This document shows positions 17,462 to 25,772 of a DNA stretch of 64,000 nt, in pieces. Origin of the DNA: Massilia forsythiae (GTDB lineage Bacteria; Pseudomonadota; Gammaproteobacteria; Burkholderiales; Burkholderiaceae_D); assembly GCF_012849555.1 (NCBI RefSeq), contig NZ_CP051685.1, forward strand, positions 6,166,600 to 6,230,599, given 5' to 3'. The notes under the pieces are model-generated. The model had not been told where the DNA came from and did not search any database. It saw nothing but the letters and a program-made list of their open reading frames with translations. The stretch's first letter is position 1; each line of letters opens with the position of its first letter. The translations under genes were made by a program, and so were the position numbers.

Positions 17462-18535
17462 TCAAAACGAATGGCGCATGCCGACGTTGACGGCCGAACT
17501 GCCGCCGGCGCGGGTGCCGCTGAGCAGCAGGCCCGCGCTGCTGGTGGTGACCGTATGCGACAACGCCGCATAGAAATCGGTCTTGCGCGACACCACGTAG
17601 CTGGCGCCGACGGCGACCTGGTTGGCGTCGCGGTTGGCCAGGTCGCGGTCGTTCTTGTGGACCATCGAGGCCAGGAAGGTGGTCGAGCGCGTCATCGGCA
17701 CCGCCACGCCCACCAGCGTGTCGCGGCTGTCGGTAGACGAGGTGCCGGCCATGCCTGCGCCGTACGGATTGTCGGGGTTGTACAGCGGCGAGTTGCCCCA
17801 GCCGCGGTTGGCCGCGTAGGCCGCGTACGCCGTGCCCCAGCGCGTGTGCAGGTTGGCGGCGAGGATCGAGTTCTTGGCGTCCATGTTGCTGTCGGCGAAA
17901 TAGTTCAGCCGGGTCTGGGCGACGTGGCGATTCTGGTGCGCGGCGCGCAGCGACAGCATGCCGAAGTCGGCGCCGACCGTCATGCCCCAGGCGCGGTTGG
18001 CCAGACCGTTGCCACCCGGCGAATCGACGGTCCAGGAACCGCCGGTCGAAATGTTGTCCATCTGCGTGCTGTAGTAGCGTACGCTGTCGCTGGCGAGCTT
18101 GCCGTTGGCGTCGACCAGCTCGCGGCCCTTGGCCGCCGCGACGCCATGCGCGGGGTCGGCCACGTCGGCGCGCGCGACATATTCGAAATCGTACTGGCTG
18201 CCCAGGATGAAAGGCGCCGATGCGCTGCCCGCATTCTGGCCGCCGAGGTGGTCGGCGGTCCGGTGCGGCGGCGCCTGCCGGCTGCCCGGCCCCTGGCGCA
18301 CCGCGCCGTACTGGCCGGCGTCGTGCTGTTCGGGAATGCCGGTGAAGACCGCGATGTCGTGACTGCCTGCGGGCGCAGCAGCAGGCAGGTGCCTGGCCGC
18401 CGGCATGGCGGCGGTGTCGTCGCCTGTGCAATCGGCACAGGCCGATGCCGGCCCGGCGACAGCCGTTTCCTGCTGTGCGCACGCCAGCGTGGCCCAGCTC
18501 CCCAACACGATACTTGCAACGATCAGCTTGTTCAT
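17462..18535 (-). CDS. Gram-negative (Bordetella-type) porin, divergent
   Basis: This 357-residue protein has a signal peptide (MNKLIVASIVLGSWATLACA). The C-terminal half carries amphipathic strands typical of general porins: VGASYVVSRKTDFYAALSHT and a terminal VGMRHSF with the C-terminal Phe recognised by the BAM machinery. The usual first strand (VTLYGxxDxG) is missing. Residues about 21-100 are instead Pro/Ala/Gly-rich with a CADC pair, so the N-terminal half is unusual for the family. Confidence 0.75.
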   Translation of the reverse strand: MNKLIVASIVLGSWATLACAQQETAVAGPASACADCTGDDTAAMPAARHLPAAAPAGSHDIAVFTGIPEQHDAGQYGAVRQGPGSRQAPPHRTADHLGGQNAGSASAPFILGSQYDFEYVARADVADPAHGVAAAKGRELVDANGKLASDSVRYYSTQMDNISTGGSWTVDSPGGNGLANRAWGMTVGADFGMLSLRAAHQNRHVAQTRLNYFADSNMDAKNSILAANLHTRWGTAYAAYAANRGWGNSPLYNPDNPYGAGMAGTSSTDSRDTLVGVAVPMTRSTTFLASMVHKNDRDLANRDANQVAVGASYVVSRKTDFYAALSHTVTTSSAGLLLSGTRAGGSSAVNVGMRHSF

Positions 18536-18743
18536 GGCGCAATCCTCTCTACGCCTCTACGTTACCTTCACTATAACGGACCCTTCTGTCCAATATCGTA
18601 CGGACAAGCTACCCGATCGTCCCGTGTTTTTGTCGGCCCATTCCGACACGCATCGATTGCAACGCATGGACCGCACTTGTTTCTGGATTTTCGACGGGGA
18701 ATCGCATAGAGTCTCGATGTACCTAAACTACAGGATAATGAGA

Positions 18744-20120
18744 ATGAAGAGACAGCTTGGACGTACCCTGACTACAATGCTGCTTGCGGCCTGCGCCGCC
18801 CTGCCCGCCCTGTCGATTGCAGCCGCCTCCAGCGTGCCTGCGACGCCGACCGTGCCGATGGCCCATGTCGACTGGTCGCGCAATGCCAACATCTACGAAG
18901 TCAACATCCGTCAGTTCACGAAGGAAGGCAGCTTCAACGCCTTCGCCAAGCATCTGCCACGCTTGAAGAAGATGGGCGTCGATATCCTGTGGCTGATGCC
19001 GGTGCAGCCGATCGGCGTGAAGAACCGCAAGGGCACGCTGGGCAGCTATTACGCGGTGCGCGACTATACCGCCGTGAACCCGGAGTTCGGCACCATGGAC
19101 GACCTGCGCAGCCTGGTGAAGCAGGCGCATGCCCTGGGCATGCACGTGATCATCGACTTGGTCGCCAACCACACCGCGTTCGACAATCCCTGGACCGTCA
19201 AGCACAAGGACTGGTACCTGAAGAACGACAAGGGCGAGATCTACCCGGTCACGTATACCGATGGCGCCGAACCGGAATACTGGACCGACGTCACCGGCCT
19301 GGACTGGAACAACAAGGCGCTGTGGCAGGGCATGACGGACGCGATGCTGTTCTGGGTGCGCGAAGCCGACATCGACGGCTTCCGCTGCGACGTCGCCGGC
19401 AAGGTGCCGACCCCGTTCTGGAACGGGGCGCGCGCCGCGCTCGACCGCGTGAAGCCGGTGTTCATGCTGGCCGAGGCCGACAAGCCGGAGCTGCACGAAC
19501 ACGCGTTCGACATGACCTACGGATGGGACACCAAGGACCTGTTCAAGGACATCGCCAAGGGCAAGGCCGATGCACGCACGCTCAAGGCCTTTCTCGCCAA
19601 TCCGCCCAAGGCATTCCCGCCGGGCGCCTACCGCATGCGCTTCACCAGCAACCACGACGAGAATTCCTGGGCCGGCAGCGACGTCGAACTGTACGGCCCG
19701 GCCTTCAAGGCGATGGCGGTGCTGGCGGCGACGCTGCCCGGCATGCCGCTGGTCTACGGCGGCCAGGAATCCGTGCTCGACAAGCGCATCCAGTTCTTCG
19801 AAAAGGACCCGGTCGACTGGAAGAACTATGCCCTCGCCCCCTTCTATACCGACCTGCTGGCCCTCAAGCACGCCAACCCGGCGCTGTGGAACGGCCAGTA
19901 CGGCGGCGACGCGCAGGTGCTGGACACCGGCAACGACAAGGTGTTCGCCTTCCGCCGCGAGCGCGACGGCAACACGGTGCAGGTGACGGTGAACCTGTCG
20001 AACGCGGCGCAGGCGTACGCGCCGGCGGGCGCCGGCGCGCGCCAGCAGGCGCAGCAGAGCCTGGCGCCGTGGGATTACCGCATCGACGTCACGGAGTCCA
20101 AGCGCAGCGTGCGGCGTTGA
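18744..20120 (+). CDS. GH13 alpha-amylase family glycoside hydrolase, exported
   Basis: This 458-residue protein begins with a signal peptide (about 1-27). The (beta/alpha)8 motifs of family GH13 follow: VIIDLVANH, DGFRCDVA with nucleophile D216, AEAD with acid/base E244, and SNHDENSW with D305. The short length and FxxxW context fit maltogenic or alpha-amylase types acting on starch or maltodextrins in the periplasm or outside. The ATG at 18744 is preferred; another at 18738 adds two residues. It diverges from the porin gene, which may supply the sugar uptake route. Confidence 0.88.
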   Translation: MKRQLGRTLTTMLLAACAALPALSIAAASSVPATPTVPMAHVDWSRNANIYEVNIRQFTKEGSFNAFAKHLPRLKKMGVDILWLMPVQPIGVKNRKGTLGSYYAVRDYTAVNPEFGTMDDLRSLVKQAHALGMHVIIDLVANHTAFDNPWTVKHKDWYLKNDKGEIYPVTYTDGAEPEYWTDVTGLDWNNKALWQGMTDAMLFWVREADIDGFRCDVAGKVPTPFWNGARAALDRVKPVFMLAEADKPELHEHAFDMTYGWDTKDLFKDIAKGKADARTLKAFLANPPKAFPPGAYRMRFTSNHDENSWAGSDVELYGPAFKAMAVLAATLPGMPLVYGGQESVLDKRIQFFEKDPVDWKNYALAPFYTDLLALKHANPALWNGQYGGDAQVLDTGNDKVFAFRRERDGNTVQVTVNLSNAAQAYAPAGAGARQQAQQSLAPWDYRIDVTESKRSVRR

Positions 20121-20162
20121 GGCGTGATGCGCGGTACGTAGGATGGACGTTACGCATTGCCC

Positions 20163-20894
20163 CTAACGCCGCAACGCCGTGAACCCGGCCGGCTCCCACT
20201 CGCGCAGCGCCAGCAGCAGCCCGCTGCCGCGCCGCTTGGGCAGCGGCGACGCCAGGCTTTCCTGGTGCAGTTCGGCAAAGCGCGCTCGCACCTGCCGCAG
20301 CTCCGCCTGCATGCGCGCCAGTGCGCTTTCGGTCAGCATGGCGTGGGTGAAGGCGAGCGATTCCTCGGGCCGGTCGAAGCGGCTGTCGAGGAAATCGTCG
20401 AGTCCCTGGGTGCGGAAGAAGCGGCGGATCGGTCCGTCCGGCAGCCAGTCGAAGTCGCGCGCCACGTTCAGGCGGATGCGGTTGCCGGGCATCAGCGCGA
20501 TCAGGTGCAGGCGGTCCAGGTGCAGCAGCTTGTGCAGGCACTCGGCTTCGCCCAGGCGGTACACGCCCAGCATGTCCTGCAGCGTCCAGTGGTTGAGCGC
20601 GCACACCGCGACCAGCAGCAGTTTGATGTCGGACACCAGTTCCTTTTCCTGCGCCGCGCTCAAGGTGCGCAGCCGCGTTTCCGTCGCCGCCGCCTCCTGC
20701 GCCAGTTCGGCCAGCGTGAAGCCGAGCAGGTTGCCGATCTCGACCAGGCGATCGAGGCCCAGCGTTTCCGAGGTCAGCAGGCGCTTGACGCTGGCTTCCG
20801 ACAGCGACAGCGCGACCGCGACGTCGCGGTAGGTCTTGCCCTGCTGCTTGAGCTGGCGCTTGACGGTGGCGAGGAGCTGGGTGACTTCGGACAT
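20163..20894 (-). CDS. Helix-turn-helix (XRE-type) transcriptional regulator
   Basis: This 243-residue protein has an N-terminal HTH at about residues 10-70, with the pattern KTYRDVAVALSLSEASVKRLL. A helical C-terminal domain with no enzymatic motif follows. ATG at 20894. It lies 20 bases downstream of an RgpF-like gene on the same strand and is likely in the same transcript. Its targets are unknown. Confidence 0.82.
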   Translation of the reverse strand: MSEVTQLLATVKRQLKQQGKTYRDVAVALSLSEASVKRLLTSETLGLDRLVEIGNLLGFTLAELAQEAAATETRLRTLSAAQEKELVSDIKLLLVAVCALNHWTLQDMLGVYRLGEAECLHKLLHLDRLHLIALMPGNRIRLNVARDFDWLPDGPIRRFFRTQGLDDFLDSRFDRPEESLAFTHAMLTESALARMQAELRQVRARFAELHQESLASPLPKRRGSGLLLALREWEPAGFTALRR

Positions 20895-20914
20895 GGACCT
20901 TCGATGGCGGCGCG

Positions 20915-21784
20915 CTAGACCAGCGGATGGCCGTGGCGCTCGAGCTGCGCCAGCACGCGATCGCGCTCGATGAACGAACGGTGCTTGCCGAGCAGCGAGC
21001 GTTTCAGGAACGGAAAGCCGGCGTCGAGCAGTTCGATCGGCCGCACCAGGGTCGGGTCGACCACGTCCCGGGCGTCGCCGAACCAGAATGCGCCGACGTC
21101 CATCGAACGCGCGGCGACCCGCGCCAACCGGGTTTCCTGCAGCGAGATGACGACACCGGAATCGCTGAAGGCGGTAAACGGGAAGAACACGGTCGCCAGT
21201 TTCGCCATGCGCATGCGGTCGACGCCCTTGAGCAGGAAGGCATACGACTGGATGTGGTTGGTCACCTGGCTCGACGCGGTGAAGCCGGTCAGGTCCCAGG
21301 ACGACTGTGCCAGCAGCTCGCGCAGGTCTGCGAAGGGGCCGTACACCGAATCGTTCATGACGAACACGTCGGCGCCCGGCGACACGCGGCTGATCCGGCT
21401 CAGCGCAAGCGCATAGGCGGAAAAATCGTAGCCCGGCACGTCCTTCCAGAACAGCGCGTCGCAGTAGCCGGCCAGCCTGGCCGGCAGCAGTTCCGGGCTC
21501 GGGCTGGCGCACACTACCAGCAGCGGCATGCCGATATCGCGCAGGCGCGACAGGGTGAATTCGTGCACGCCGCTCAGCACGCCGTCGGGGCAGTACATGA
21601 AGTAGACGGCCCATCGGTCGCGCGGTGCGAGCGGCTTGATTTCGTGCCAGCGCGGCTTGCGCTGGGCGTGGCGGAAGAACTTCTCGATGTGTTGGCGATG
21701 CTGCCAGCGCGGTACCGGGGACGGAACGAATGTCCAGTTTCGCGACAAGCCGGGGATGCTGCCAGGAGCGGTTGGATAAGACAT
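20915..21784 (-). CDS. RgpF/rhamnan-synthesis-F-like polysaccharide protein
   Basis: This 289-residue protein contains the segment MNDSVYGP (about residues 143-150) and the surrounding pattern LLVVCASPSPELLP...YDFSAYALAL, which resembles RgpF-type proteins that work with cell-surface glycans. No signal peptide or membrane helix is visible. It is shorter than full RgpF proteins and probably a single domain. The divergent gene is the methyltransferase-HNH fusion. Confidence 0.65.
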   Translation of the reverse strand: MSYPTAPGSIPGLSRNWTFVPSPVPRWQHRQHIEKFFRHAQRKPRWHEIKPLAPRDRWAVYFMYCPDGVLSGVHEFTLSRLRDIGMPLLVVCASPSPELLPARLAGYCDALFWKDVPGYDFSAYALALSRISRVSPGADVFVMNDSVYGPFADLRELLAQSSWDLTGFTASSQVTNHIQSYAFLLKGVDRMRMAKLATVFFPFTAFSDSGVVISLQETRLARVAARSMDVGAFWFGDARDVVDPTLVRPIELLDAGFPFLKRSLLGKHRSFIERDRVLAQLERHGHPLV

Positions 21785-21818
21785 TGAGATGTTCCAATAA
21801 CTATTTATTACGCAACCA

Positions 21819-21841
21819 TACTACAAACAATTGTTGTAGTA
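21819..21841. promoter_or_regulatory. Inverted repeat between divergent genes (possible operator)
   Basis: TACTACAA (21819-21826) and TTGTAGTA (21834-21841) are perfect 8-bp arms with a 7-bp spacer. A further CCATACTACAA half-site is present near 21923, about 100 bases away. The region lies between the RgpF-like and methyltransferase-HNH genes and fits an operator, although the binding protein is unknown. Confidence 0.45.
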
Positions 21842-21965
21842 AAAAGTTATGTGGTCGTCCAATCACGCCCGGCGCGGTGCGCAGACCTGGGCAGTGCCGG
21901 AGCCAAGATTTTGAACAATTCCATACTACAATAAGGGTTGGCTTAACAGCACTGCACAGCAGCCG

Positions 21966-23693
21966 ATGTTTCCCATCACTTACTACGAACAGCACGCCGC
22001 CCGCCTGGCCGAACAATACGAGTCGCTCGCCTTCGAGGAAGTCCACGCGAATCTCGTCGACCTGCTGCCGGCGCCGGGCGCCACCGTGCTCGACGTCGGC
22101 GCCGGTTCCGGGCGCGATGCCGCCTGGTTCGCCGCACAAGGCTACGATGTGGTGGCCGTCGAACCATCAGACGCCATGCTTGCCCAGGCGCGGTCACGCC
22201 ATCCTTCGAGCCGGATCCGGTGGCTTTCGGACGACCTGCCCGACCTCGCCAACGTCCGACGCCTCGGCCTGCGCTTCGACTTCATCCTGCTGTCCGCAGT
22301 CTGGATGCACGTCCCGCCGGCGGCGCGCCAGCGTGCGCTGCGCAAGCTGGCCACGCTGCTGGCGCCGCAAGGCCGGATCGCGATCAGCCTGCGGCTCGGC
22401 ACGCCCGACGACGAACGCGCCATGCACCCGGTCTCGCTGCCGGAACTGGCGAGTCTTGCCCGGCAATTCGGCCTGCGCACCGTCCACGTCAGCGACAGCC
22501 GGGACCGGCTGGGACGGACCGAGGTGTGGTGGACCAACGTCGTGCTGGGGCTGCCCGACGACGGCCTCGGCGCCCTGCCCTTGCTGCGCCACCTGATCCT
22601 GGTAGACGAAAAGTCGTCGACCTACAAGATCGCGCTGCTGCGGGTGCTGGCCCGCATCGCCGATAGCGCGGCGGGCCTGGCGCGCCACGAGGCGGAGTCG
22701 GTGGTCGTCCCCCTGGGCCTGGTCGCGCTGTTCTGGCTGCGCATGTTCAAGCCGCTCATCGAACACAGCCTGCCGCAGATGCCGGCCGGCCGCCCGGCCT
22801 TCGTCACCGACAATTTCACCTCGCTGTTTGCCGTGACGGCGGTCGAACTGCGGATCGGCTCCGTATTCCGCGACCGGACGGCGAAGCACCTGCACCAGAG
22901 TCTGTCCGAGATCGCGCAGGTGATCCGCAACATGCCCGCCAACTATCTGCGCTGGCCCGCCAGCGACAAGCCGATCTTCGAGGTCACGCGGCGGCGCCAG
23001 ATCCCGACGCCGTCGCCGCTGCAGATCGACGACATCTTCCTGTGGAGCCTGGGCGACTTCCGCATCCCGCTCGACATCTGGCAGGCGCTGACGCACTACA
23101 ACGTGTGGATCGAACCCGTGCTGGTGGCGGAATGGGTCAGGCTGATCGACGCCTATTGCAACGACGGACGGCCCGACATCCGCACCCTCGCCCATGTACT
23201 GCTGGCGTGGGTGGACCCGGCGCGCGACACCGGTTTCGCCCGGGCCGCCGTCGAGCGCCTGCGCGCTGCCGGCAAGCCGGTGTATTGCGTGTGGACCGGT
23301 GCGCGCCTGCGCGACGAGTATGACGTGGACCATTGCTTTCCGTTCGCCGCCTGGCCGTGCGGGGACGCGTGGAACCTGATGCCGGCTGCACGGCAGGTGA
23401 ACAATCAGAAATCGAACCGGCTGGTGACGCAGGCGGCGCTGGAGCGTGCCGGCGATGCCATCGGCGCATGGTGGCAGGATGCCTTCCTGAGCCAGGGCGA
23501 TGGGCAGCGCCGCCAGTTCTTCCTGGAAGCGTCGCAGACCTTGCCGCTGCTGGTGGCCGATCCGGGAACGGAGGATGTCATCGATGCGATGAAGGTGCAT
23601 CGCATCAGGCTGGAAAAGGATCAGGGGTTGCGGGCTTGGGAACCGGGCGGTGTCGTCAAGCGGAGTCGGGCTGTGGTCGACAGCCCGGTATGA
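21966..23693 (+). CDS. SAM methyltransferase fused to HNH nuclease domain
   Basis: This 575-residue protein has a class I methyltransferase domain at about residues 1-200, with SAM motif VLDVGAGSGRD (41-51) and AVEPS. A middle region (about 215-430) starts with KSSTYKIALLR, a motif seen in HNH-associated proteins. A C-terminal HNH domain lies at about 436-490: CVWTG, DVDH456 and the NLMP...NNQKSNRL tail. The methyltransferase resembles small-molecule or protein types and lacks the DPPY motif of DNA enzymes. The combination is unusual. Function is unknown; modification or defence is an inference. It is the last host gene before the phage attachment site. Confidence 0.8.
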   Translation: MFPITYYEQHAARLAEQYESLAFEEVHANLVDLLPAPGATVLDVGAGSGRDAAWFAAQGYDVVAVEPSDAMLAQARSRHPSSRIRWLSDDLPDLANVRRLGLRFDFILLSAVWMHVPPAARQRALRKLATLLAPQGRIAISLRLGTPDDERAMHPVSLPELASLARQFGLRTVHVSDSRDRLGRTEVWWTNVVLGLPDDGLGALPLLRHLILVDEKSSTYKIALLRVLARIADSAAGLARHEAESVVVPLGLVALFWLRMFKPLIEHSLPQMPAGRPAFVTDNFTSLFAVTAVELRIGSVFRDRTAKHLHQSLSEIAQVIRNMPANYLRWPASDKPIFEVTRRRQIPTPSPLQIDDIFLWSLGDFRIPLDIWQALTHYNVWIEPVLVAEWVRLIDAYCNDGRPDIRTLAHVLLAWVDPARDTGFARAAVERLRAAGKPVYCVWTGARLRDEYDVDHCFPFAAWPCGDAWNLMPAARQVNNQKSNRLVTQAALERAGDAIGAWWQDAFLSQGDGQRRQFFLEASQTLPLLVADPGTEDVIDAMKVHRIRLEKDQGLRAWEPGGVVKRSRAVVDSPV

Positions 23694-23851
23694 GTTGATT
23701 ACCGCAGATTATGCGGCGATTGCGAGTGCTAATCGCCGCCTGGCCGACTATGCCGCTACCCTACCCGAACGCTAAGGCGAACGTCGAGCAGTGCCATAGC
23801 CGGAGACACCGCATCATGTGAGTGATGCTGGAATTGGCATGTAAGGAAAAC

Positions 23852-23879
23852 AAAAAAAGCCCTTGATTTACAAGGGCTT
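23852..23879 (-). terminator. Intrinsic terminator of the tRNA-Ser transcript (minus strand)
   Basis: AAGCCCTTG (23857-23865) pairs with CAAGGGCTT (23871-23879). On the minus strand the stem is followed by seven T residues. Confidence 0.85.
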
Positions 23880-23891
23880 ATCGATAAATTC

Positions 23892-23950
23892 TGGCGGAAG
23901 CGGTGAGATTCGAACTCACGAACGGGTTCCCCCGTCGGCAGTTTTCAAGT
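23892..23950 (-). other. Phage attachment site: 3' fragment of tRNA-Ser(UGA)
   Basis: Read on the minus strand, the fragment runs from the anticodon loop (CTTGAAA, anticodon TGA at 23947-23945) through a long serine-type variable arm, the T arm (GTTCGAATC) and the 3' acceptor strand CGCTTCC-G to CCA. The matching 5' acceptor GGAAGCG and the D arm are absent further right, where phage sequence begins. This is the usual scar of a tyrosine integrase that uses the anticodon-to-3' part of a tRNA as attB. The complete tRNA should be at the other prophage end. Confidence 0.82.
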
Positions 23951-24076
23951 CTACAGACTTATCAATTAAGAATCAATAACTTGGATCGTTTTCGTTTCCG
24001 TAAGTAGTTGGATTTCGCCATTATTTTTGCCCGGAAGCGCTTGATTTGATGGGGTGGTTGCGGAGACGATTTTGGC

Positions 24077-24370
24077 TCAGTATCCGATGATCTGGACCGA
24101 CCATTCTTGCTCGACACCGGCGCCCGTCTCCTTGTCCCGCTCGATCCCGTGGAACAGCATCATGTCGACGCGCATGACGGTGAGCTGCGCATGCTCGAGC
24201 GGCGGGATGATCGGGCGCATGTGCTCGTCGTCCTGCTCGATCAGGATCGCGGTGACGACGGCGCCGGTGGCGCCCACGCGGAGCTCGCCCTCGTAGCCTG
24301 GATCGTCGGTGATTTCGTTGGCGGGCCGGCGCGCGCCGCCCGTGCGAAGGCGCTTAACTATGCTGTACAT
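24077..24370 (-). CDS. Hypothetical phage protein
   Basis: This 97-residue protein has ATG at 24370. It includes a beta-rich stretch (GELRVGATGAVVTAILIEQDDEH). No membrane segment or known motif. It is the leftmost phage gene. Confidence 0.6.
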   Translation of the reverse strand: MYSIVKRLRTGGARRPANEITDDPGYEGELRVGATGAVVTAILIEQDDEHMRPIIPPLEHAQLTVMRVDMMLFHGIERDKETGAGVEQEWSVQIIGY

Positions 24371-24435
24371 TCATCCAGTATAGCAGCCTGTCCGGGCGCA
24401 AATCCTGCGCCCTGTCCTCGCGTACGATGGCGCCC

Positions 24436-24633
24436 ATGACACCCCGCACCGACCTCATCACCGCCAGCAGGGTCGACCTGGCCCTGATCCTCCTGCCGGC
24501 AATCACCTGGCTGCAGGCGTCCTGCATGTTGGCTGCCAGCGGCGTGCCGGTGGAAGTAGCGGCGCGGGTGATGGCCCTGCCACTGGAACGGCGCATGATC
24601 GACGCTCTGCGATTCAGAACAATCGCCCCATAG
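24436..24633 (+). CDS. Small hypothetical protein at the prophage edge
   Basis: This 65-residue protein is on the strand opposite the phage operon. Its composition is protein-like: an amphipathic N-terminal half, a CMLAASGVPVEVAARVMALP segment and a basic end. The last 20 bases overlap the end of the convergent HNH gene. An ATG at 24427 would add three residues. The two minus-strand frames in the same place look less protein-like. Confidence 0.45.
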   Translation: MTPRTDLITASRVDLALILLPAITWLQASCMLAASGVPVEVAARVMALPLERRMIDALRFRTIAP

Positions 24634-25726
24634 TCGCAGCGAACTCATAAGGGTCACGAGCGTTCTTCTTTAAATTGCATTTCCGGCAGGCGATGACTAG
24701 ATTGCGAACCTCATGCTTACCGCCTTTCGCCAACGGAGCGTAGTGATCCACGTGGTACAGCTTTGGGCATTTAATGCCACACCAGTAACAAACTTTTCGG
24801 GCGGTCTGCTGCCAAGCGCAAATCATGGCAGTTGGATCGCCGCCCAGCTCCCGCTGTCGTCGACGCGCCTTATATGCTTTCTTGGTGGCGCGCACCTTCT
24901 CTTTATTCCTGGCGACCCAGGCTTTGGCAGTAGCCAATCGTTGCTCGGAAGTTCGATCTTGGTAACCACGCTTCCGCTCTCGAATTTTTGATCGATTGAC
25001 GATAGCATAATTTGCGTCATATACCTTTTTTGCAACTGACATAGAAATCTCAGCAAAGCAGTCAACGCAACTTCCACTTTTCGTGTACCGCATGCCGCTA
25101 TGGCCGCGCAGACACGATGTGCCTTTGTACTTGAGCGCCCCACTTTGGATTGCAAATTGCCGGGCCGCATGCGCTTCGCGACGAGGCCTCGCCTTCTCGG
25201 CTCGCTCTTCGATCCTACGTTCCATAGCGTGCTTAATTTCGGCCATGGAGCGCCTAAATCGCATTACGGATAAACTCTCGATCGGCTTTTCCCTGTACCG
25301 CTTGAGGCAAGAGAGCCGGCTGCACTCTACGCATTTCCCGCCGTTCGTGAATCGGTTAGCAAGATGTCCATGGGCGCAGGGCCGCCCTGTAAAATACTGG
25401 CTCTCCCCTTGCCTCTCCGCCTGACGTCGCACCTCATTCGCCGCCCGCGAAAATGCTGATTTATCGGCATAATCAGGATCACGGCGAGCCCTGCGCTCCC
25501 TCTTCTTGGTAGCGGCATTCGGGTCTGAGTCGCGCCGGACCTTCTGCTTCCGGCGCTCTTCCTCGATATTCACGTGATATCTCGCAAGCTGTCTCAGCCT
25601 CGCACACTCACAACAACTTCCGTTGACCTCCAGACGTTCCGATAAATGCCCATTTTTGCATGGACTACCTGTGAAGTATCGCTTCAAGCCTTGCGTGCGA
25701 GCTGCGGCTCGGGAAACTATTTCCAT
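24614..25726 (-). CDS. HNH endonuclease with three zinc-ribbon repeats
   Basis: This 370-residue protein contains three copies of a C-x2-GH...R...G-x-C-x2-C unit, starting near residues 19, 113 and 199. They are separated by very basic helical linkers. A C-terminal HNH domain lies at about 318-362 (CYWCG, YHVDHYAPL, NLVIACRKCN). The repeats probably bind DNA and the HNH domain cuts it, as in phage homing-type nucleases. GC content is visibly lower than in neighbouring genes, which supports separate acquisition. Confidence 0.85.
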   Translation of the reverse strand: MEIVSRAAARTQGLKRYFTGSPCKNGHLSERLEVNGSCCECARLRQLARYHVNIEEERRKQKVRRDSDPNAATKKRERRARRDPDYADKSAFSRAANEVRRQAERQGESQYFTGRPCAHGHLANRFTNGGKCVECSRLSCLKRYREKPIESLSVMRFRRSMAEIKHAMERRIEERAEKARPRREAHAARQFAIQSGALKYKGTSCLRGHSGMRYTKSGSCVDCFAEISMSVAKKVYDANYAIVNRSKIRERKRGYQDRTSEQRLATAKAWVARNKEKVRATKKAYKARRRQRELGGDPTAMICAWQQTARKVCYWCGIKCPKLYHVDHYAPLAKGGKHEVRNLVIACRKCNLKKNARDPYEFAATMGRLF

Positions 25727-25772
25727 CGATCATTTGTGAATGGCCAATAAGTCAGAAGTTTACGCCTTTTTA

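Larger units (their letters stand above)
23694..24076. other. Junction region: tRNA fragment, its terminator and attachment site
   Basis: No protein gene is visible. The stretch holds the tRNA terminator (23852-23879), the tRNA-Ser 3' fragment (23892-23950) and about 125 bases of phage-side sequence with no clear feature. Confidence 0.6.

Noticed and set aside
23892..23985. A complete tRNA-Ser gene
   Set aside because: The D arm and 5' acceptor strand are absent, so only the 3' part is present.
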